Part shown: piece after piece, positions 1 through 6,785 of the stretch
How the letters are laid out: each line of letters opens with the position of its first letter
Position numbering within the stretch: position 1 is the first letter of the stretch
Source of the DNA: Streptosporangiaceae bacterium
GTDB lineage: Bacteria > Actinomycetota > Actinomycetes > Streptosporangiales > Streptosporangiaceae
DNA length: 21,672 nt
Direction: 5' to 3'
NCBI GenBank assembly: GCA_030041195.1
Contig: JASHOI010000009.1
Coordinates: 1-21,672 of the forward strand
The notes under the pieces: generated by a model
What the model saw: the letters and a program-made list of their open reading frames with translations, nothing else
What the model was told of the DNA's origin: nothing
The model's database searches: none
Position numbers and translations under genes: made by a program

Positions 1-1
1 C

Positions 2-133
2 TTTGGCGGCGCCGACTTCTCCTGGCTGGTCGGATTCGTGGTCGCGGGCGTCCTCTACTACCTGATCACGCCGCGCCAGCCGGGGACGGCCCGGATCGCC
101 AGCGGCGCCTCCGGCGTGGCCGCCGCCGACTGA
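2..133 (+). CDS. C-terminal end of a probable NCS1-family nucleobase permease (partial)
   Basis: Only the last 43 codons and a TGA stop are in the window; the start lies off the left edge. The visible peptide has a Gly-Ala-Asp-Phe-Ser-Trp segment, then one hydrophobic helix (about residues 8-22 of the visible part) ending in Tyr-Tyr-Leu-Ile, then a short polar tail rich in Ala, Ser and Gly. This 'GGAD(F/I)SW-LVGF-helix-YY' pattern is what I know from the last membrane helix of cytosine/purine/allantoin permeases (NCS1 family), which import nucleobases with a cation across the plasma membrane. The gene converges on the response regulator at 208-879, and a 51-nt stem-loop starts 6 nt after its stop. 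The family call rests on one helix, so another membrane transporter is possible. Confidence 0.6.
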   Translation, partial: FGGADFSWLVGFVVAGVLYYLITPRQPGTARIASGASGVAAAD

Positions 134-139
134 GCGTAC

Positions 140-190
140 GTGGTGAAGGGACCCACGCTGCTGCTGTAGGAACAGCGAGGGTCCCACCAC
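140..190. repeat. 51-nt dispersed stem-loop repeat, copy 1
   Basis: The element begins GTGGTGAAGGGACCC and ends GGGTCCCACCAC. These arms pair as 5 bp, a 3-nt GAA bulge on one side, and 7 bp. An inner CGCTG/CAGCG stem extends the hairpin around a loop containing GCTGTA. A second copy at 6071-6121 matches at 46 of 51 positions. Here the hairpin fills the gap between two convergent stops (133 and 208), so it could act as a bidirectional terminator. There is no T-tract on either strand, so it is not a classical intrinsic terminator. Confidence 0.8.
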
Positions 191-207
191 CTCGTTCACG
201 GGCGTGG

Positions 208-879
208 CTAGGCCAGATCGTGGTCGAGCGCGTACCGGATCGCGGCGGCGCGGTCCGCCGACCCGGTCTTGGCGAAGATCCGGTTGATGTGGCTCTTGAC
301 CGTGTGCGCGCTGAGGTAGAGTTCCGCGGCGATTTCGGGGTTGGTCCTGCCCTTGGCGATCAGGCACAGGATCTCGCCCTCGCGCTGCGTCAGCCCGTCG
401 GGCAACTGCCGCAGGGACGCTTTCCCCGGTCCCGACGCCGCGGCGAGCAGCGCCGCCTGGACCGCCGGGTCGAGCACGGTAAGGCCGGCGGCGGCGCTGC
501 GCAGCGCCTGGGCGATGTCGGCCCGGGTCGCGTCCTTGGTGAGGTAGCTGCGCGCACCGGCCTGCAGGGCAGCCAGGATCGACGCGTCGTCGGCGAACGT
601 GGTGAGGACCACGACCGCCACGTCCGGATGCTGCTCGGTGAGCAGGCGGGTGGCCTCGATGCCGTCGAGCACCGGCATGTGCAGGTCAAGCAGGATCGCG
701 TCAGGACGGGTGTGTGCGACGAGCTGCAGGGCCTGCTCACCGTTGGCCGCGGACCCGACCACCTCGATGTCGGGCAGCAGGTCGAGCAGCACCACGAGCC
801 CCTCCCGCACGCTGGCCTGGTCATCGGCGACCACGATGCGCAACGATGCAGGTGCCGCCGGGGCCGGATGGGCGGTCAC
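208..879 (-). CDS. NarL/FixJ-family response regulator of a two-component system
   Basis: This 223-residue protein has the normal length and order of the family. The receiver domain (about residues 13-130) has the acidic pair D19/D20, the phospho-acceptor D65 in LLDLHMP, the T93/T94 switch and K115 in YLTK. The LuxR-type helix-turn-helix (about 160-220) carries the LTQREGEILCLIAKG and HTVKSHINRIFAK signatures. It should bind DNA as a phosphorylated dimer. Its start overlaps the stop of the upstream histidine kinase by 4 nt (ATGA), so the pair is translationally coupled and is probably a cognate couple. It closely resembles the second response regulator at 12581-13345. The target genes are not evident from the sequence. 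Confidence 0.95.
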   Translation of the reverse strand: MTAHPAPAAPASLRIVVADDQASVREGLVVLLDLLPDIEVVGSAANGEQALQLVAHTRPDAILLDLHMPVLDGIEATRLLTEQHPDVAVVVLTTFADDASILAALQAGARSYLTKDATRADIAQALRSAAAGLTVLDPAVQAALLAAASGPGKASLRQLPDGLTQREGEILCLIAKGRTNPEIAAELYLSAHTVKSHINRIFAKTGSADRAAAIRYALDHDLA

Positions 880-2063
880 TGCGGAACCTCCGCCACCACG
901 ACCCAGTCGCCCCCGGCCCGGCCGGCGCTCAGCGTCCCGTCGAGGAGCAGCAGCCGCTCGCGCAGCCCGGCCAGACCGTAGCGGGCGTTCACGGTGGCGA
1001 GCCTGGCCTCGCGGCCGTGGCCGTTCTCGGCGAGGTGGTTGACCACCTTGAGGCTGGTGCTGGCCTGCGCGTAGTCCAGGCGGATCTGGATGGGTTCATG
1101 CGGGGCGTGCTTGGCCGTGTTGACGAGTGCCTCCTGCGCGGTCCTGGTGATCGCCAGCCCGGCATCGGGCGGCAGCGGCCGCGGCGCGCCGGTGACCTCG
1201 AAGGTCACCCTGGCGCCGTGACGAAGCTGGTGGGCCGCGCCGAGCTCGGCCAGCCCTTCGGGCAGCGGCAGGGTCTCGCCGCGCAGGGCGTGCACGGCCC
1301 GGCGGGTCTCGTTCAGCCCGTCGCTGGCCATCCGCCGGGCCTGGTCCAGGAGCTCGACCGCGCGGGCCTCGTCATGCTGGTCGGTGAGCACGGCCCGGGC
1401 GGCCTGGATGTTCAGCGCCAGCGCGCCGAGCGAGTGCGCGAGCACGTCGTGGATCTCTCGCGCGATCCTGGCCCGCTCGCCCAGCATCGCCACCGTCGCC
1501 TGCTCCTCCCGCAACTGCTCCGCCTTGGCCAGCAGCACCGCCGACTGCTCGGCTCGTTTCCGGTGATCGCGCCGGGTCAGGCCGAGCAGCAGCCCGCCGA
1601 GCAGGGTAGCCGGAGGCGTGAGTTCCCAGAAGCTCAGGCCCCCGCTCAGCGCGAGCGATTCATACCCGAGCGTGCCCAGACCGACCACGACCCACCCGAC
1701 TGCCAGGCTGTCGGCGCTGCCCGCCGATATCGCGGCGATGAGGCCCAGGCCGAGGAAGTTCCCGCCCGTCGCGGTCGCCGCCGCCGCGCCGCTCACCAGC
1801 GCGATGGCCCCGAGGATCCAGGGCACCCAGGCCGATCGGAGCTTCGGCGCGAACTCCATTGCCGCCCACGCGGCCATCAGCAGGGCGGAAATGATGTACG
1901 CCGCGACCTGCAGGGTGATCTGAGCGCCGCGGTGCGGGGTGTGCGGCGGCCAGCTTGACGTGAACGTGATCAGGCCGACGGCCGCGAGTATCACGGCCCG
2001 CGCCGACAGGTTCGCGGCCCGCAGCAGGTCGGCCCGCGCCGTGAGGTTCGCGACTCGCTGCAT
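876..2063 (-). CDS. DesK/NarX-type membrane histidine kinase
   Basis: The protein has 395 residues. The N-terminal half holds about four or five hydrophobic segments (roughly residues 20-37, 50-68, 80-98, 103-135 and 145-162), with no large extracellular sensor domain, so it probably senses within or near the membrane. A short coiled linker (168-195) leads to a HisKA_3 dimerisation domain with the phospho-His H205 in ARIAREIHDVLAHSL. The HATPase_c domain has the N-box N315 in QEALVNTAKHA and a G-box YGLAGLRER (362-370). The usual acidic 'DDG' of the D-box is not clear: the region reads VVNHLAENGHG. This is common in actinobacterial members of the family, so I do not call it dead. It forms an operon with the regulator at 208-879. 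The ATG at 2063 is supported by a -10-like GATAAT 6 nt upstream, which suggests a leaderless mRNA. Confidence 0.93.
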   Translation of the reverse strand: MQRVANLTARADLLRAANLSARAVILAAVGLITFTSSWPPHTPHRGAQITLQVAAYIISALLMAAWAAMEFAPKLRSAWVPWILGAIALVSGAAAATATGGNFLGLGLIAAISAGSADSLAVGWVVVGLGTLGYESLALSGGLSFWELTPPATLLGGLLLGLTRRDHRKRAEQSAVLLAKAEQLREEQATVAMLGERARIAREIHDVLAHSLGALALNIQAARAVLTDQHDEARAVELLDQARRMASDGLNETRRAVHALRGETLPLPEGLAELGAAHQLRHGARVTFEVTGAPRPLPPDAGLAITRTAQEALVNTAKHAPHEPIQIRLDYAQASTSLKVVNHLAENGHGREARLATVNARYGLAGLRERLLLLDGTLSAGRAGGDWVVVAEVPQ

Positions 2064-2069
2064 GAGCGC

Positions 2070-2075
2070 ATTATC
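2070..2075 (-). promoter_or_regulatory. -10 element of a probable leaderless promoter for the 876-2063 kinase
   Basis: Minus-strand GATAAT (5 of 6 to TATAAT) ends 6 nt before the ATG at 2063, so transcription would begin at or next to the start codon. There is no Shine-Dalgarno sequence upstream of that ATG. No convincing -35 box is seen. Confidence 0.5.
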
Positions 2076-2098
2076 GCTGGCTGGCGCCGGATCGGCAT

Positions 2099-2161
2099 CG
2101 GCTCGTGAGCCGATCCCTGGTATGAGATTGCGTCAGCGTCTGCTACCAGCCTCATACCGGG
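2099..2161. promoter_or_regulatory. Two inverted repeats in the divergent kinase/ROK promoter region
   Basis: The first is CGGCTC-GT-GAGCCG at 2099-2112. The second has arms GGTATGAG (2119-2126) and CTCATACC (2151-2158) with 24 nt between. The second extends by four further pairs (TCCC/GGGA) if one T is bulged at 2118. Both lie between the divergent starts at 2063 and 2229, where operators for either gene would be expected. The first is centred about 43 bp upstream of the inferred kinase start site. The binding proteins are unknown; the neighbouring response regulator is a candidate. Confidence 0.45.
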
Positions 2162-2205
2162 ACGCGCGATATCGGCCCGCCAGCCGGGCCAGCCCGGGAC
2201 GCGGC

Positions 2206-2224
2206 TACCCTTTGGCCGAGGAGG
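2206..2224 (+). promoter_or_regulatory. -10-like box and strong ribosome binding site of the ROK kinase gene
   Basis: TACCCT at 2206-2211 fits the actinobacterial TANNNT -10 pattern. GAGGAGG at 2218-2224 is a near-perfect Shine-Dalgarno 4 nt before the ATG at 2229 and fixes that start. No good -35 is visible, and the -10 assignment is weak because it would put the start site at the Shine-Dalgarno itself. Confidence 0.4.
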
Positions 2225-2228
2225 CAAC

Positions 2229-3257
2229 ATGGGTGATCTCGGTCGCTGGGTTGTGGTCGGCCTCGACAACGGCGGAACGACGAACAACGCCACCGTGCTC
2301 GACTGCGAGGACCGATTCCTTGTGGACCGGATGGTCGAGACGCCCAGCTACGTTCGGGAGGGCCCGGAAAAGGCGATCGAGGCCCTGGCCCGGTCGTTCG
2401 AGCAGGTTCTCGAGCTGACCGGGACGCCGCGCGAGATCGTGCGCGCGGTCGGCCTTGACACGCCGGGCCCGGTCAGCGCGGACGGCGTGATCTCGTCGCG
2501 CGGGGCGACGAACTTCGGCAACCCGGACTGGCGTGGCTTCGACGTCCGCGGCGCGCTGGAGCGGGCCCTGGACGTCCGGGTGCTGTACAACAACGACGCC
2601 AACGCGGCGGCGCTCTACGCGCACCACGTGTACTTCGGTGCCGGGGGCGAGGCGGACCGGCGCTCCTCGGTGTCCGCGATCATCGGCACCGGCCTCGGCG
2701 GCGGCGTGATCGAGCACGGGCAGGTGGTGCAGGGAGCGGCAGGCATGGCCGGCGAGCTCGGGCACGTCTGGATCCCGATGGAGGGGCTGCTCGGTCCCGG
2801 GCAGCCGGTCCCGGTGTGCAACTGCGGGCTGTCCGGCGACGCCGAGAGCATTGCGTCGCTGACCGGGATCGAGAAGAACCTGCTCCCGTACTGGCTGTCC
2901 CGGTTCCCCGAGCACGAGCTCACCGGGATCAGCCCGGCTGGCACCGCGGCGAAGCTGGTCCGCGGGTACGGCGAGGCCGGCGATGCTCTCGCGCTGGAGA
3001 TCTTCACGCAGCAGGCCATGGCCGTGGGCCGCCTGTTCACGATCGCGGCCAACTTCACCGACCCGGACGTCTATTTCGTCGGGGGCGGTGTGGTCGAGGC
3101 CGCGCCGCAGTTCCGCGACTGGTTCCTTGACCGGGTGCGCGAGCACACGATCCTGCGCGCGGAGCAGGAGCGGGCCGCGTGCATCGCGCTGGTTCCCGAC
3201 CTGGACATGGCCGGGGCGCGGGGTTCGGCGATCGCGGCCAGCGCGGCCGTCCGCTGA
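2229..3257 (+). CDS. ROK-family sugar kinase (glucokinase-like) with an altered zinc motif
   Basis: This 342-residue cytoplasmic protein has the ROK/ASKHA plan. The phosphate-1 loop is DNGGTT (residues 13-18; usually DxGGTK). The catalytic Asp is D123 in NNDANAAAL, and GTGLGGGV (153-160) is the second phosphate/adenosine motif. The zinc region has E176-L-G-H179 followed by C197-N-C199-G and D204, where the family consensus CxCGxxGC has a third Cys. Family members phosphorylate glucose, N-acetyl sugars or similar hexoses using ATP, or are repressors with an added N-terminal HTH. None is present here, so an enzyme is likely. The substrate cannot be read from the sequence. The gene is divergent from the two-component pair and lies 30 nt upstream of a GT-C-like membrane protein. 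Confidence 0.85.
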   Translation: MGDLGRWVVVGLDNGGTTNNATVLDCEDRFLVDRMVETPSYVREGPEKAIEALARSFEQVLELTGTPREIVRAVGLDTPGPVSADGVISSRGATNFGNPDWRGFDVRGALERALDVRVLYNNDANAAALYAHHVYFGAGGEADRRSSVSAIIGTGLGGGVIEHGQVVQGAAGMAGELGHVWIPMEGLLGPGQPVPVCNCGLSGDAESIASLTGIEKNLLPYWLSRFPEHELTGISPAGTAAKLVRGYGEAGDALALEIFTQQAMAVGRLFTIAANFTDPDVYFVGGGVVEAAPQFRDWFLDRVREHTILRAEQERAACIALVPDLDMAGARGSAIAASAAVR

Positions 3258-3287
3258 GAGCCGCCCGGCTCCGCGCGAAGCGCCGAG

Positions 3288-4775
3288 ATGAGCGCCATGG
3301 ACACCACGACCGCTGCCACCGAGGTGAGGCGGCCAGTAGCCGCGACGCGCCTGGACCGCGCCGAGATTCTTTTCGCCCTCGCCGCGTTCGCGGCGCTGTG
3401 CGCGGCGGCGCTCAGCTTCGCGCCCCGCCTGGTTGAACCGGACGATCACGCGTACCAAGCCTCGATCGTCGGCATCACCCAGGGTCACTGGCTGACCCTG
3501 TCAACGGCCCAGGCCGACGCGTTAGGCCGGCAGCTAGGCAGCCCCGGCGGGGGAGTGGCGTCGGTTCAGCGGGTGCCGAAACAGTCGTCAGGAAAGCCGG
3601 TGCCGTCGCCCCAGGGAGGGAACGCGCCTCCCGGCCGGGCGGGCGGCGGCGGTACGCAGCCAGGGGCGGCCCCGGTTGCGCAGTGGGTGCAGCTCGCCGA
3701 CGGGCGGTGGATCAGCGAGAAGGATCCTGGCTACCCGTTCCTGGCCGCGCCGTTCCAGGCGCTGGGCATCATCCGGCTGGCGCCGCTGTTTTACGGCGCG
3801 CTCGGCTGCCTGGGCCTGTTCGTCGGCGCCCGCCGCTGGCTGGGCCGGTTCGGCGGCGGTGCGGCCGTCGGCCTGTACTGCACGTCGGGCGCGGCGCTGC
3901 TGTTCGCCTGGCGGGACTACATGCCGACGTTCACCGACGCTTCGCTGATCGCGGCCGGCACCGGCGCGCTGCTGTGGGCGGTCCTGGCCGCCGAGGCGAG
4001 CACGCGGTGGCGCATCGCGGCGGGCCTGGCCGGGTTCGTGGCGCTGGAGGCGGCGGCGTTCACCCGCTACACCGACATCGTGGTGCTCGGCTGCGCCGCC
4101 GTAGCGGTAACGGTGGCCTGGCGGCTGCGGAAGGTGCCGGCTGCGGCGCTGGCCTGGTGGCTAGGCTCGGCCGCCGTGTTCGTCGCCGGCGTGGCGGCCT
4201 TCGACGACCTGGTCTACGGCGGTCCGCTGAAGACCGGGTACCCGCCCGGCGAGATCCAGTTCAGCCTCGGCGCGGTCGGGCCGAACCTGCGGTACATGCC
4301 CGCGCACTTGCTCGAAGCGATGCCGATGCTGGTGCTCGCGGTGGCGGCCGTCGCGTGGATGATCGCGCGGTGGGCACGGCTGCGCCGGGCCTCTGCCGGC
4401 CCGGCCGCTGGTGCCCGCCGCGACCTCGCGGTTGGCCTCGCGCTGGCCGCCTCATGGGTCAGCATCTGGGGGCTGTACGCCGCCTACACCTGGACCGCCA
4501 ACGGCTTCGTCACCACGCTGCAGTCCGCCCGGTTCTACGTTCCGGCACTGGGCGCGATCGCGCTGCTCGGCGCCTGGCTGCTGGTGCGCGTGCCGCGCCG
4601 GTCCTCGCTGGCCGCGGCGACGTCGGTGGCCGTCGTGGCCGCCATGTTCGGGCTGGGCGTGTGGTCGTTCGGCGACATGCGGGTCAACCAGGGCCCGGGG
4701 AAGGTCGTGCACGGCGCGGGGCCGCCCGTACCGCGCGCGTCGGCTCCGTCCGCTATGACCGGCCCGGTGGCGTAG
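3288..4775 (+). CDS. Polytopic membrane protein, probable GT-C-type glycosyltransferase
   Basis: This 495-residue protein has about eleven hydrophobic helices (near residues 27-46, 160-181, 188-207, 215-235, 242-258, 262-280, 285-305, 345-363, 380-400, 415-435 and 440-461). The first helix is followed by EPDDHAYQA (D52/D53), which resembles the acidic metal/lipid-phosphate motif in the first outer loop of PMT/ArnT-like GT-C enzymes. EKDPGYP (144-150) resembles the conserved K-x-PGYP region of the same group. Such enzymes move sugars from polyprenyl-phosphate donors onto lipids, proteins or glycans outside the membrane. The first loop contains a low-complexity Gly/Pro/Gln/Ser insert (about 84-130). 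The start is uncertain (3288, or ATG at 3297), as no strong Shine-Dalgarno is seen. It overlaps the convergent acyl-CoA dehydrogenase by 23 nt and probably shares an mRNA with the ROK kinase. Confidence 0.65.
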   Translation: MSAMDTTTAATEVRRPVAATRLDRAEILFALAAFAALCAAALSFAPRLVEPDDHAYQASIVGITQGHWLTLSTAQADALGRQLGSPGGGVASVQRVPKQSSGKPVPSPQGGNAPPGRAGGGGTQPGAAPVAQWVQLADGRWISEKDPGYPFLAAPFQALGIIRLAPLFYGALGCLGLFVGARRWLGRFGGGAAVGLYCTSGAALLFAWRDYMPTFTDASLIAAGTGALLWAVLAAEASTRWRIAAGLAGFVALEAAAFTRYTDIVVLGCAAVAVTVAWRLRKVPAAALAWWLGSAAVFVAGVAAFDDLVYGGPLKTGYPPGEIQFSLGAVGPNLRYMPAHLLEAMPMLVLAVAAVAWMIARWARLRRASAGPAAGARRDLAVGLALAASWVSIWGLYAAYTWTANGFVTTLQSARFYVPALGAIALLGAWLLVRVPRRSSLAAATSVAVVAAMFGLGVWSFGDMRVNQGPGKVVHGAGPPVPRASAPSAMTGPVA

Positions 4776-5925
4776 CGTTCAGGCCAGTAAATCCGTCGAG
4801 CCTGGCCAGCACGTTGAGCATCACCTCGTCGGCACCGCCGCCGATGGCGATCAGCCTGCTGTCGCGGTAGAACCGCGCGGTCCAGGTCTCCTCCATGTAC
4901 CCGATGCCGCCATGGAATTGCAGGCAGGTGTCGGCGATCTCGCGGGACAGCCGGCCGACCGCGAGCTTGGCGATGGTGGCGAACCGGGTGGTGTCCTCAC
5001 CGCGCAGGTAGGCCTCGGCGCAGGCGTAGTTGTAGTGCCGGACGAGGTCGAGCTGGGCCGAGAGCTCGGCGAGCCGGTAGCCGATGTGGTCGTTGGCCAG
5101 CAGCGGCCTGCCGAAGACCTGCCGCTGCGCCAGGTAGTCTCTGGTCCGCTCCAGCGCCTTCTGCAAGGAGCCCACCTGCAGGTACGCGGCGATCATCCGC
5201 TCCTGCTGGAACTGCTCCATCTGCTGCTGGAAGCCGCGGCCGATCTCGCCGATCGTGTGGCTGACCGGCACCCGCACGTCGGTGAACGAGAGCTCGGCGG
5301 TGTCCGACGACCAGTTGCCGAGCTTGTGCAGGGTGCGGGACACCCGGAAGCCGGGCCGGTCGGTCTCCACCACGATCTGCGACATGCCCCGGTAGCCGCC
5401 CTCGCCCGAGGTCCTGGCCAGCAGGCAGATCCAGTCCGCCTGCGCCCCGTTGGTGATGTACAGCTTGCTGCCGTTGATCACCCATTCGTCGCCGTCGCGC
5501 TCCGCCCGGGTGCGCAGCCCGGCGACGTCGGAGCCCGCGTCGGGTTCGGTCACCGCGATCGAGCAGACCATCTCGCCGCTGATCGCCGGGGCCAGGAAGC
5601 GCTGCTTCAGCTCGTGGCTGCCGTACCGGTGCAGCGACGGCGTGGCCATCGCCATCTGCACGGCGATGCCCATCGGCACCCCGCCGCAGTCGATCCGGCC
5701 GAGTTCTTCGCCCGCGACCACGGTGAACGAGTGGTCGGCTCCCTCGCCGCCGTACGCCGGGTCGTACTCCAGGCCGAGCAGCCCGATCTTGGCCAGGACC
5801 GGGAACAGCTCGTGCGCCGGGAAGCGGCCCGCTTCCTCCCACTCGTCGACGTGCGGGTTGATCTCGCGCTCGACGAGATCGCGCACGCTCGCGCGCAGCG
5901 CCTCGTGCTCGGCCGTGAACTGCAT
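4753..5925 (-). CDS. Acyl-CoA dehydrogenase (FAD-dependent)
   Basis: The 390-residue length is typical. The N-terminal helical domain (1-115) is followed by the middle beta domain with CSIAVTEPDAGSD (121-133) and WVINGSKLYITNG (148-160). The C-terminal helical domain has RQVFGRPL (268-275) and the FAD-contact QFHGGIGYMEE (336-346). At the usual medium-chain catalytic Glu position there is Gly (AIGGGADEVM, 360-369). A Glu sits instead in QQERMIAA (E242), as in isovaleryl-CoA and long-chain dehydrogenases, so E242 is the likely base. The reaction is alpha,beta-dehydrogenation of an acyl-CoA with electrons passed to ETF; chain type cannot be assigned. AGGAGAGGA (minus strand, 5941-5933) lies 7 nt before the ATG and fixes the start. 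No other beta-oxidation gene is nearby. Confidence 0.93.
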   Translation of the reverse strand: MQFTAEHEALRASVRDLVEREINPHVDEWEEAGRFPAHELFPVLAKIGLLGLEYDPAYGGEGADHSFTVVAGEELGRIDCGGVPMGIAVQMAMATPSLHRYGSHELKQRFLAPAISGEMVCSIAVTEPDAGSDVAGLRTRAERDGDEWVINGSKLYITNGAQADWICLLARTSGEGGYRGMSQIVVETDRPGFRVSRTLHKLGNWSSDTAELSFTDVRVPVSHTIGEIGRGFQQQMEQFQQERMIAAYLQVGSLQKALERTRDYLAQRQVFGRPLLANDHIGYRLAELSAQLDLVRHYNYACAEAYLRGEDTTRFATIAKLAVGRLSREIADTCLQFHGGIGYMEETWTARFYRDSRLIAIGGGADEVMLNVLARLDGFTGLNATPPGRS

Positions 5926-6070
5926 CGCCCCGTCCTCTCCTAACCCTTACTCCGGCCAGCCAACCACGCCCGCCCCGGCCCCGGCCACCCCGCCCACCCG
6001 CCTCTGCTCGCCTCCGCCCTGCTCCGCCTGCTCCCGCCGCCCGGTGCGCCCCCGCCGTCGCGGTTTCAAT

Positions 6071-6121
6071 GTGGTGAAGGGACCCATGCTGTTGCTGTAT
6101 AAACAGCGTGGGTCCCACCAC
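6071..6121. repeat. 51-nt dispersed stem-loop repeat, copy 2
   Basis: The outer arms are identical to the copy at 140-190 (GTGGTGAAGGGACCC and GGGTCCCACCAC). The inner stem reads ATGCTGTT against AACAGCGT, eight pairs with one G-T wobble around an 8-nt loop. The five differences from copy 1 all fall in the inner part. Two of them turn mismatches into A-T pairs, one turns a G-C pair into a wobble, and two are in the loop. This copy lies between two genes read in the same direction, 152 nt past the stop at 6274, so a simple convergent-terminator role does not explain it. Confidence 0.8.
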
Positions 6122-6179
6122 ACTGTCGCTCCGCCCGGGCAGCCCCCGCGGCCCCGCCGAGCCGGGCTGCGAATAGTGG

Positions 6180-6200
6180 CAGAACATCCTATTTGTTCTG
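6180..6200. promoter_or_regulatory. Perfect inverted repeat CAGAACA-N7-TGTTCTG, candidate operator
   Basis: Two 7-bp arms with a 7-bp AT-rich spacer sit in the most AT-rich patch of this intergenic region. They lie 73 nt beyond the stop of the gene at 6274-6774 and 255 nt upstream of the dehydrogenase start. The half-site spacing does not fit the actinobacterial SOS box (GAAC-N4-GTTC). A dimeric repressor site or a short hairpin are both possible. Confidence 0.4.
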
Positions 6201-6273
6201 GTTTAAAGATGCGTTCGGACGGCCTTGGCGCATTTCTGTAACCGTGGCTTGCGTCCGTTTTCAGCCGCGTCGG

Positions 6274-6774
6274 TCAGCGCAGGATCTCGATCAGCAGCAC
6301 CCAGGCGTTGATCAAGCCGAAGATGATCGCTGCCAACACGGCGGGCACGAGCCAGTACAAGCCGCCCCCGCCCTCGGCGAGCAGCGTCGCGCCGGCGACA
6401 ACCAAGGAACCGCAACTCACGATCGGCGGGAGGATCCGGGAGAACAGCCGGGTCGCCTTGGTCTCCTCCTTGGTCATCGGCACCCGAGCGTCGGTCACCA
6501 CCATAAACGTCCCGGTGCCGAGCCCGATCGCCAGCAGTTCACCGCCCAGCACGGCCCTTGGCTGCCCGGGAACGATCAGCAGCAGCGAGGTGACCAGGGG
6601 CAGCGCGAACAGGATCAGCGTCTGCGCGGCGCGGTGCGGCAGACTCGGGAACTGCAGAATGCGTTCCAGGTTGATCGATATCGCCACGACCAGCAGCCCG
6701 GCGAGGGCGGCCGCTGCCCCAGCCGTGGCGACGCCGAAATCGTTCCAGTGCTCTGCCGCGTAGGCGACACCCAT
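6274..6774 (-). CDS. Small polytopic membrane protein of unknown function
   Basis: The product is 166 residues with about five hydrophobic segments (near residues 14-35, 48-68, 77-92, 115-133 and 137-162). The only strongly polar stretch is TKEETKATR at about 100-108, between helices 3 and 4. The N-terminus WNDFGVATAGAAAALAGLL followed by ISINLERIL resembles a group of unnamed actinobacterial membrane proteins; no function is known to me. I chose the ATG at 6774 because GAGAGGAAG on the minus strand lies 6 nt before it. A longer frame reaching 6837 would overlap the GNAT gene and has no ribosome binding site. The gene follows the acetyltransferase by 11 nt, so they probably share a transcript. 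Confidence 0.75.
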   Translation of the reverse strand: MGVAYAAEHWNDFGVATAGAAAALAGLLVVAISINLERILQFPSLPHRAAQTLILFALPLVTSLLLIVPGQPRAVLGGELLAIGLGTGTFMVVTDARVPMTKEETKATRLFSRILPPIVSCGSLVVAGATLLAEGGGGLYWLVPAVLAAIIFGLINAWVLLIEILR

Positions 6775-6785
6775 CGCGCTTCCTC

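Larger units (their letters stand above)
5926..6273. other. 348-bp intergenic region upstream of the acyl-CoA dehydrogenase
   Basis: No gene is supported here on either strand. The region holds the dehydrogenase ribosome binding site (5933-5941), a C-rich stretch (about 5950-6060), the second copy of the 51-nt stem-loop (6071-6121), and an AT-rich patch (about 6170-6240) with an inverted repeat at 6180-6200. It is the longest non-coding stretch in the window. Confidence 0.7.

Noticed and set aside
140..190. Classical rho-independent terminator
   Set aside because: The hairpin is strong but there is no T-tract on either strand; a non-canonical terminator role is still open.
714..1958. 414-codon plus-strand frame opposite the first histidine kinase
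   Set aside because: It is a shadow of the kinase gene with no family resemblance.
2205..3488. 427-codon antisense frame across the ROK kinase
   Set aside because: It is low-complexity Arg/Gly/Ala-rich and lies opposite a clear ROK gene; long antisense frames are expected at this GC content.
6180..6200. LexA/SOS box
   Set aside because: The GAAC and GTTC halves are 9 nt apart, not 4, so the SOS spacing is not met.
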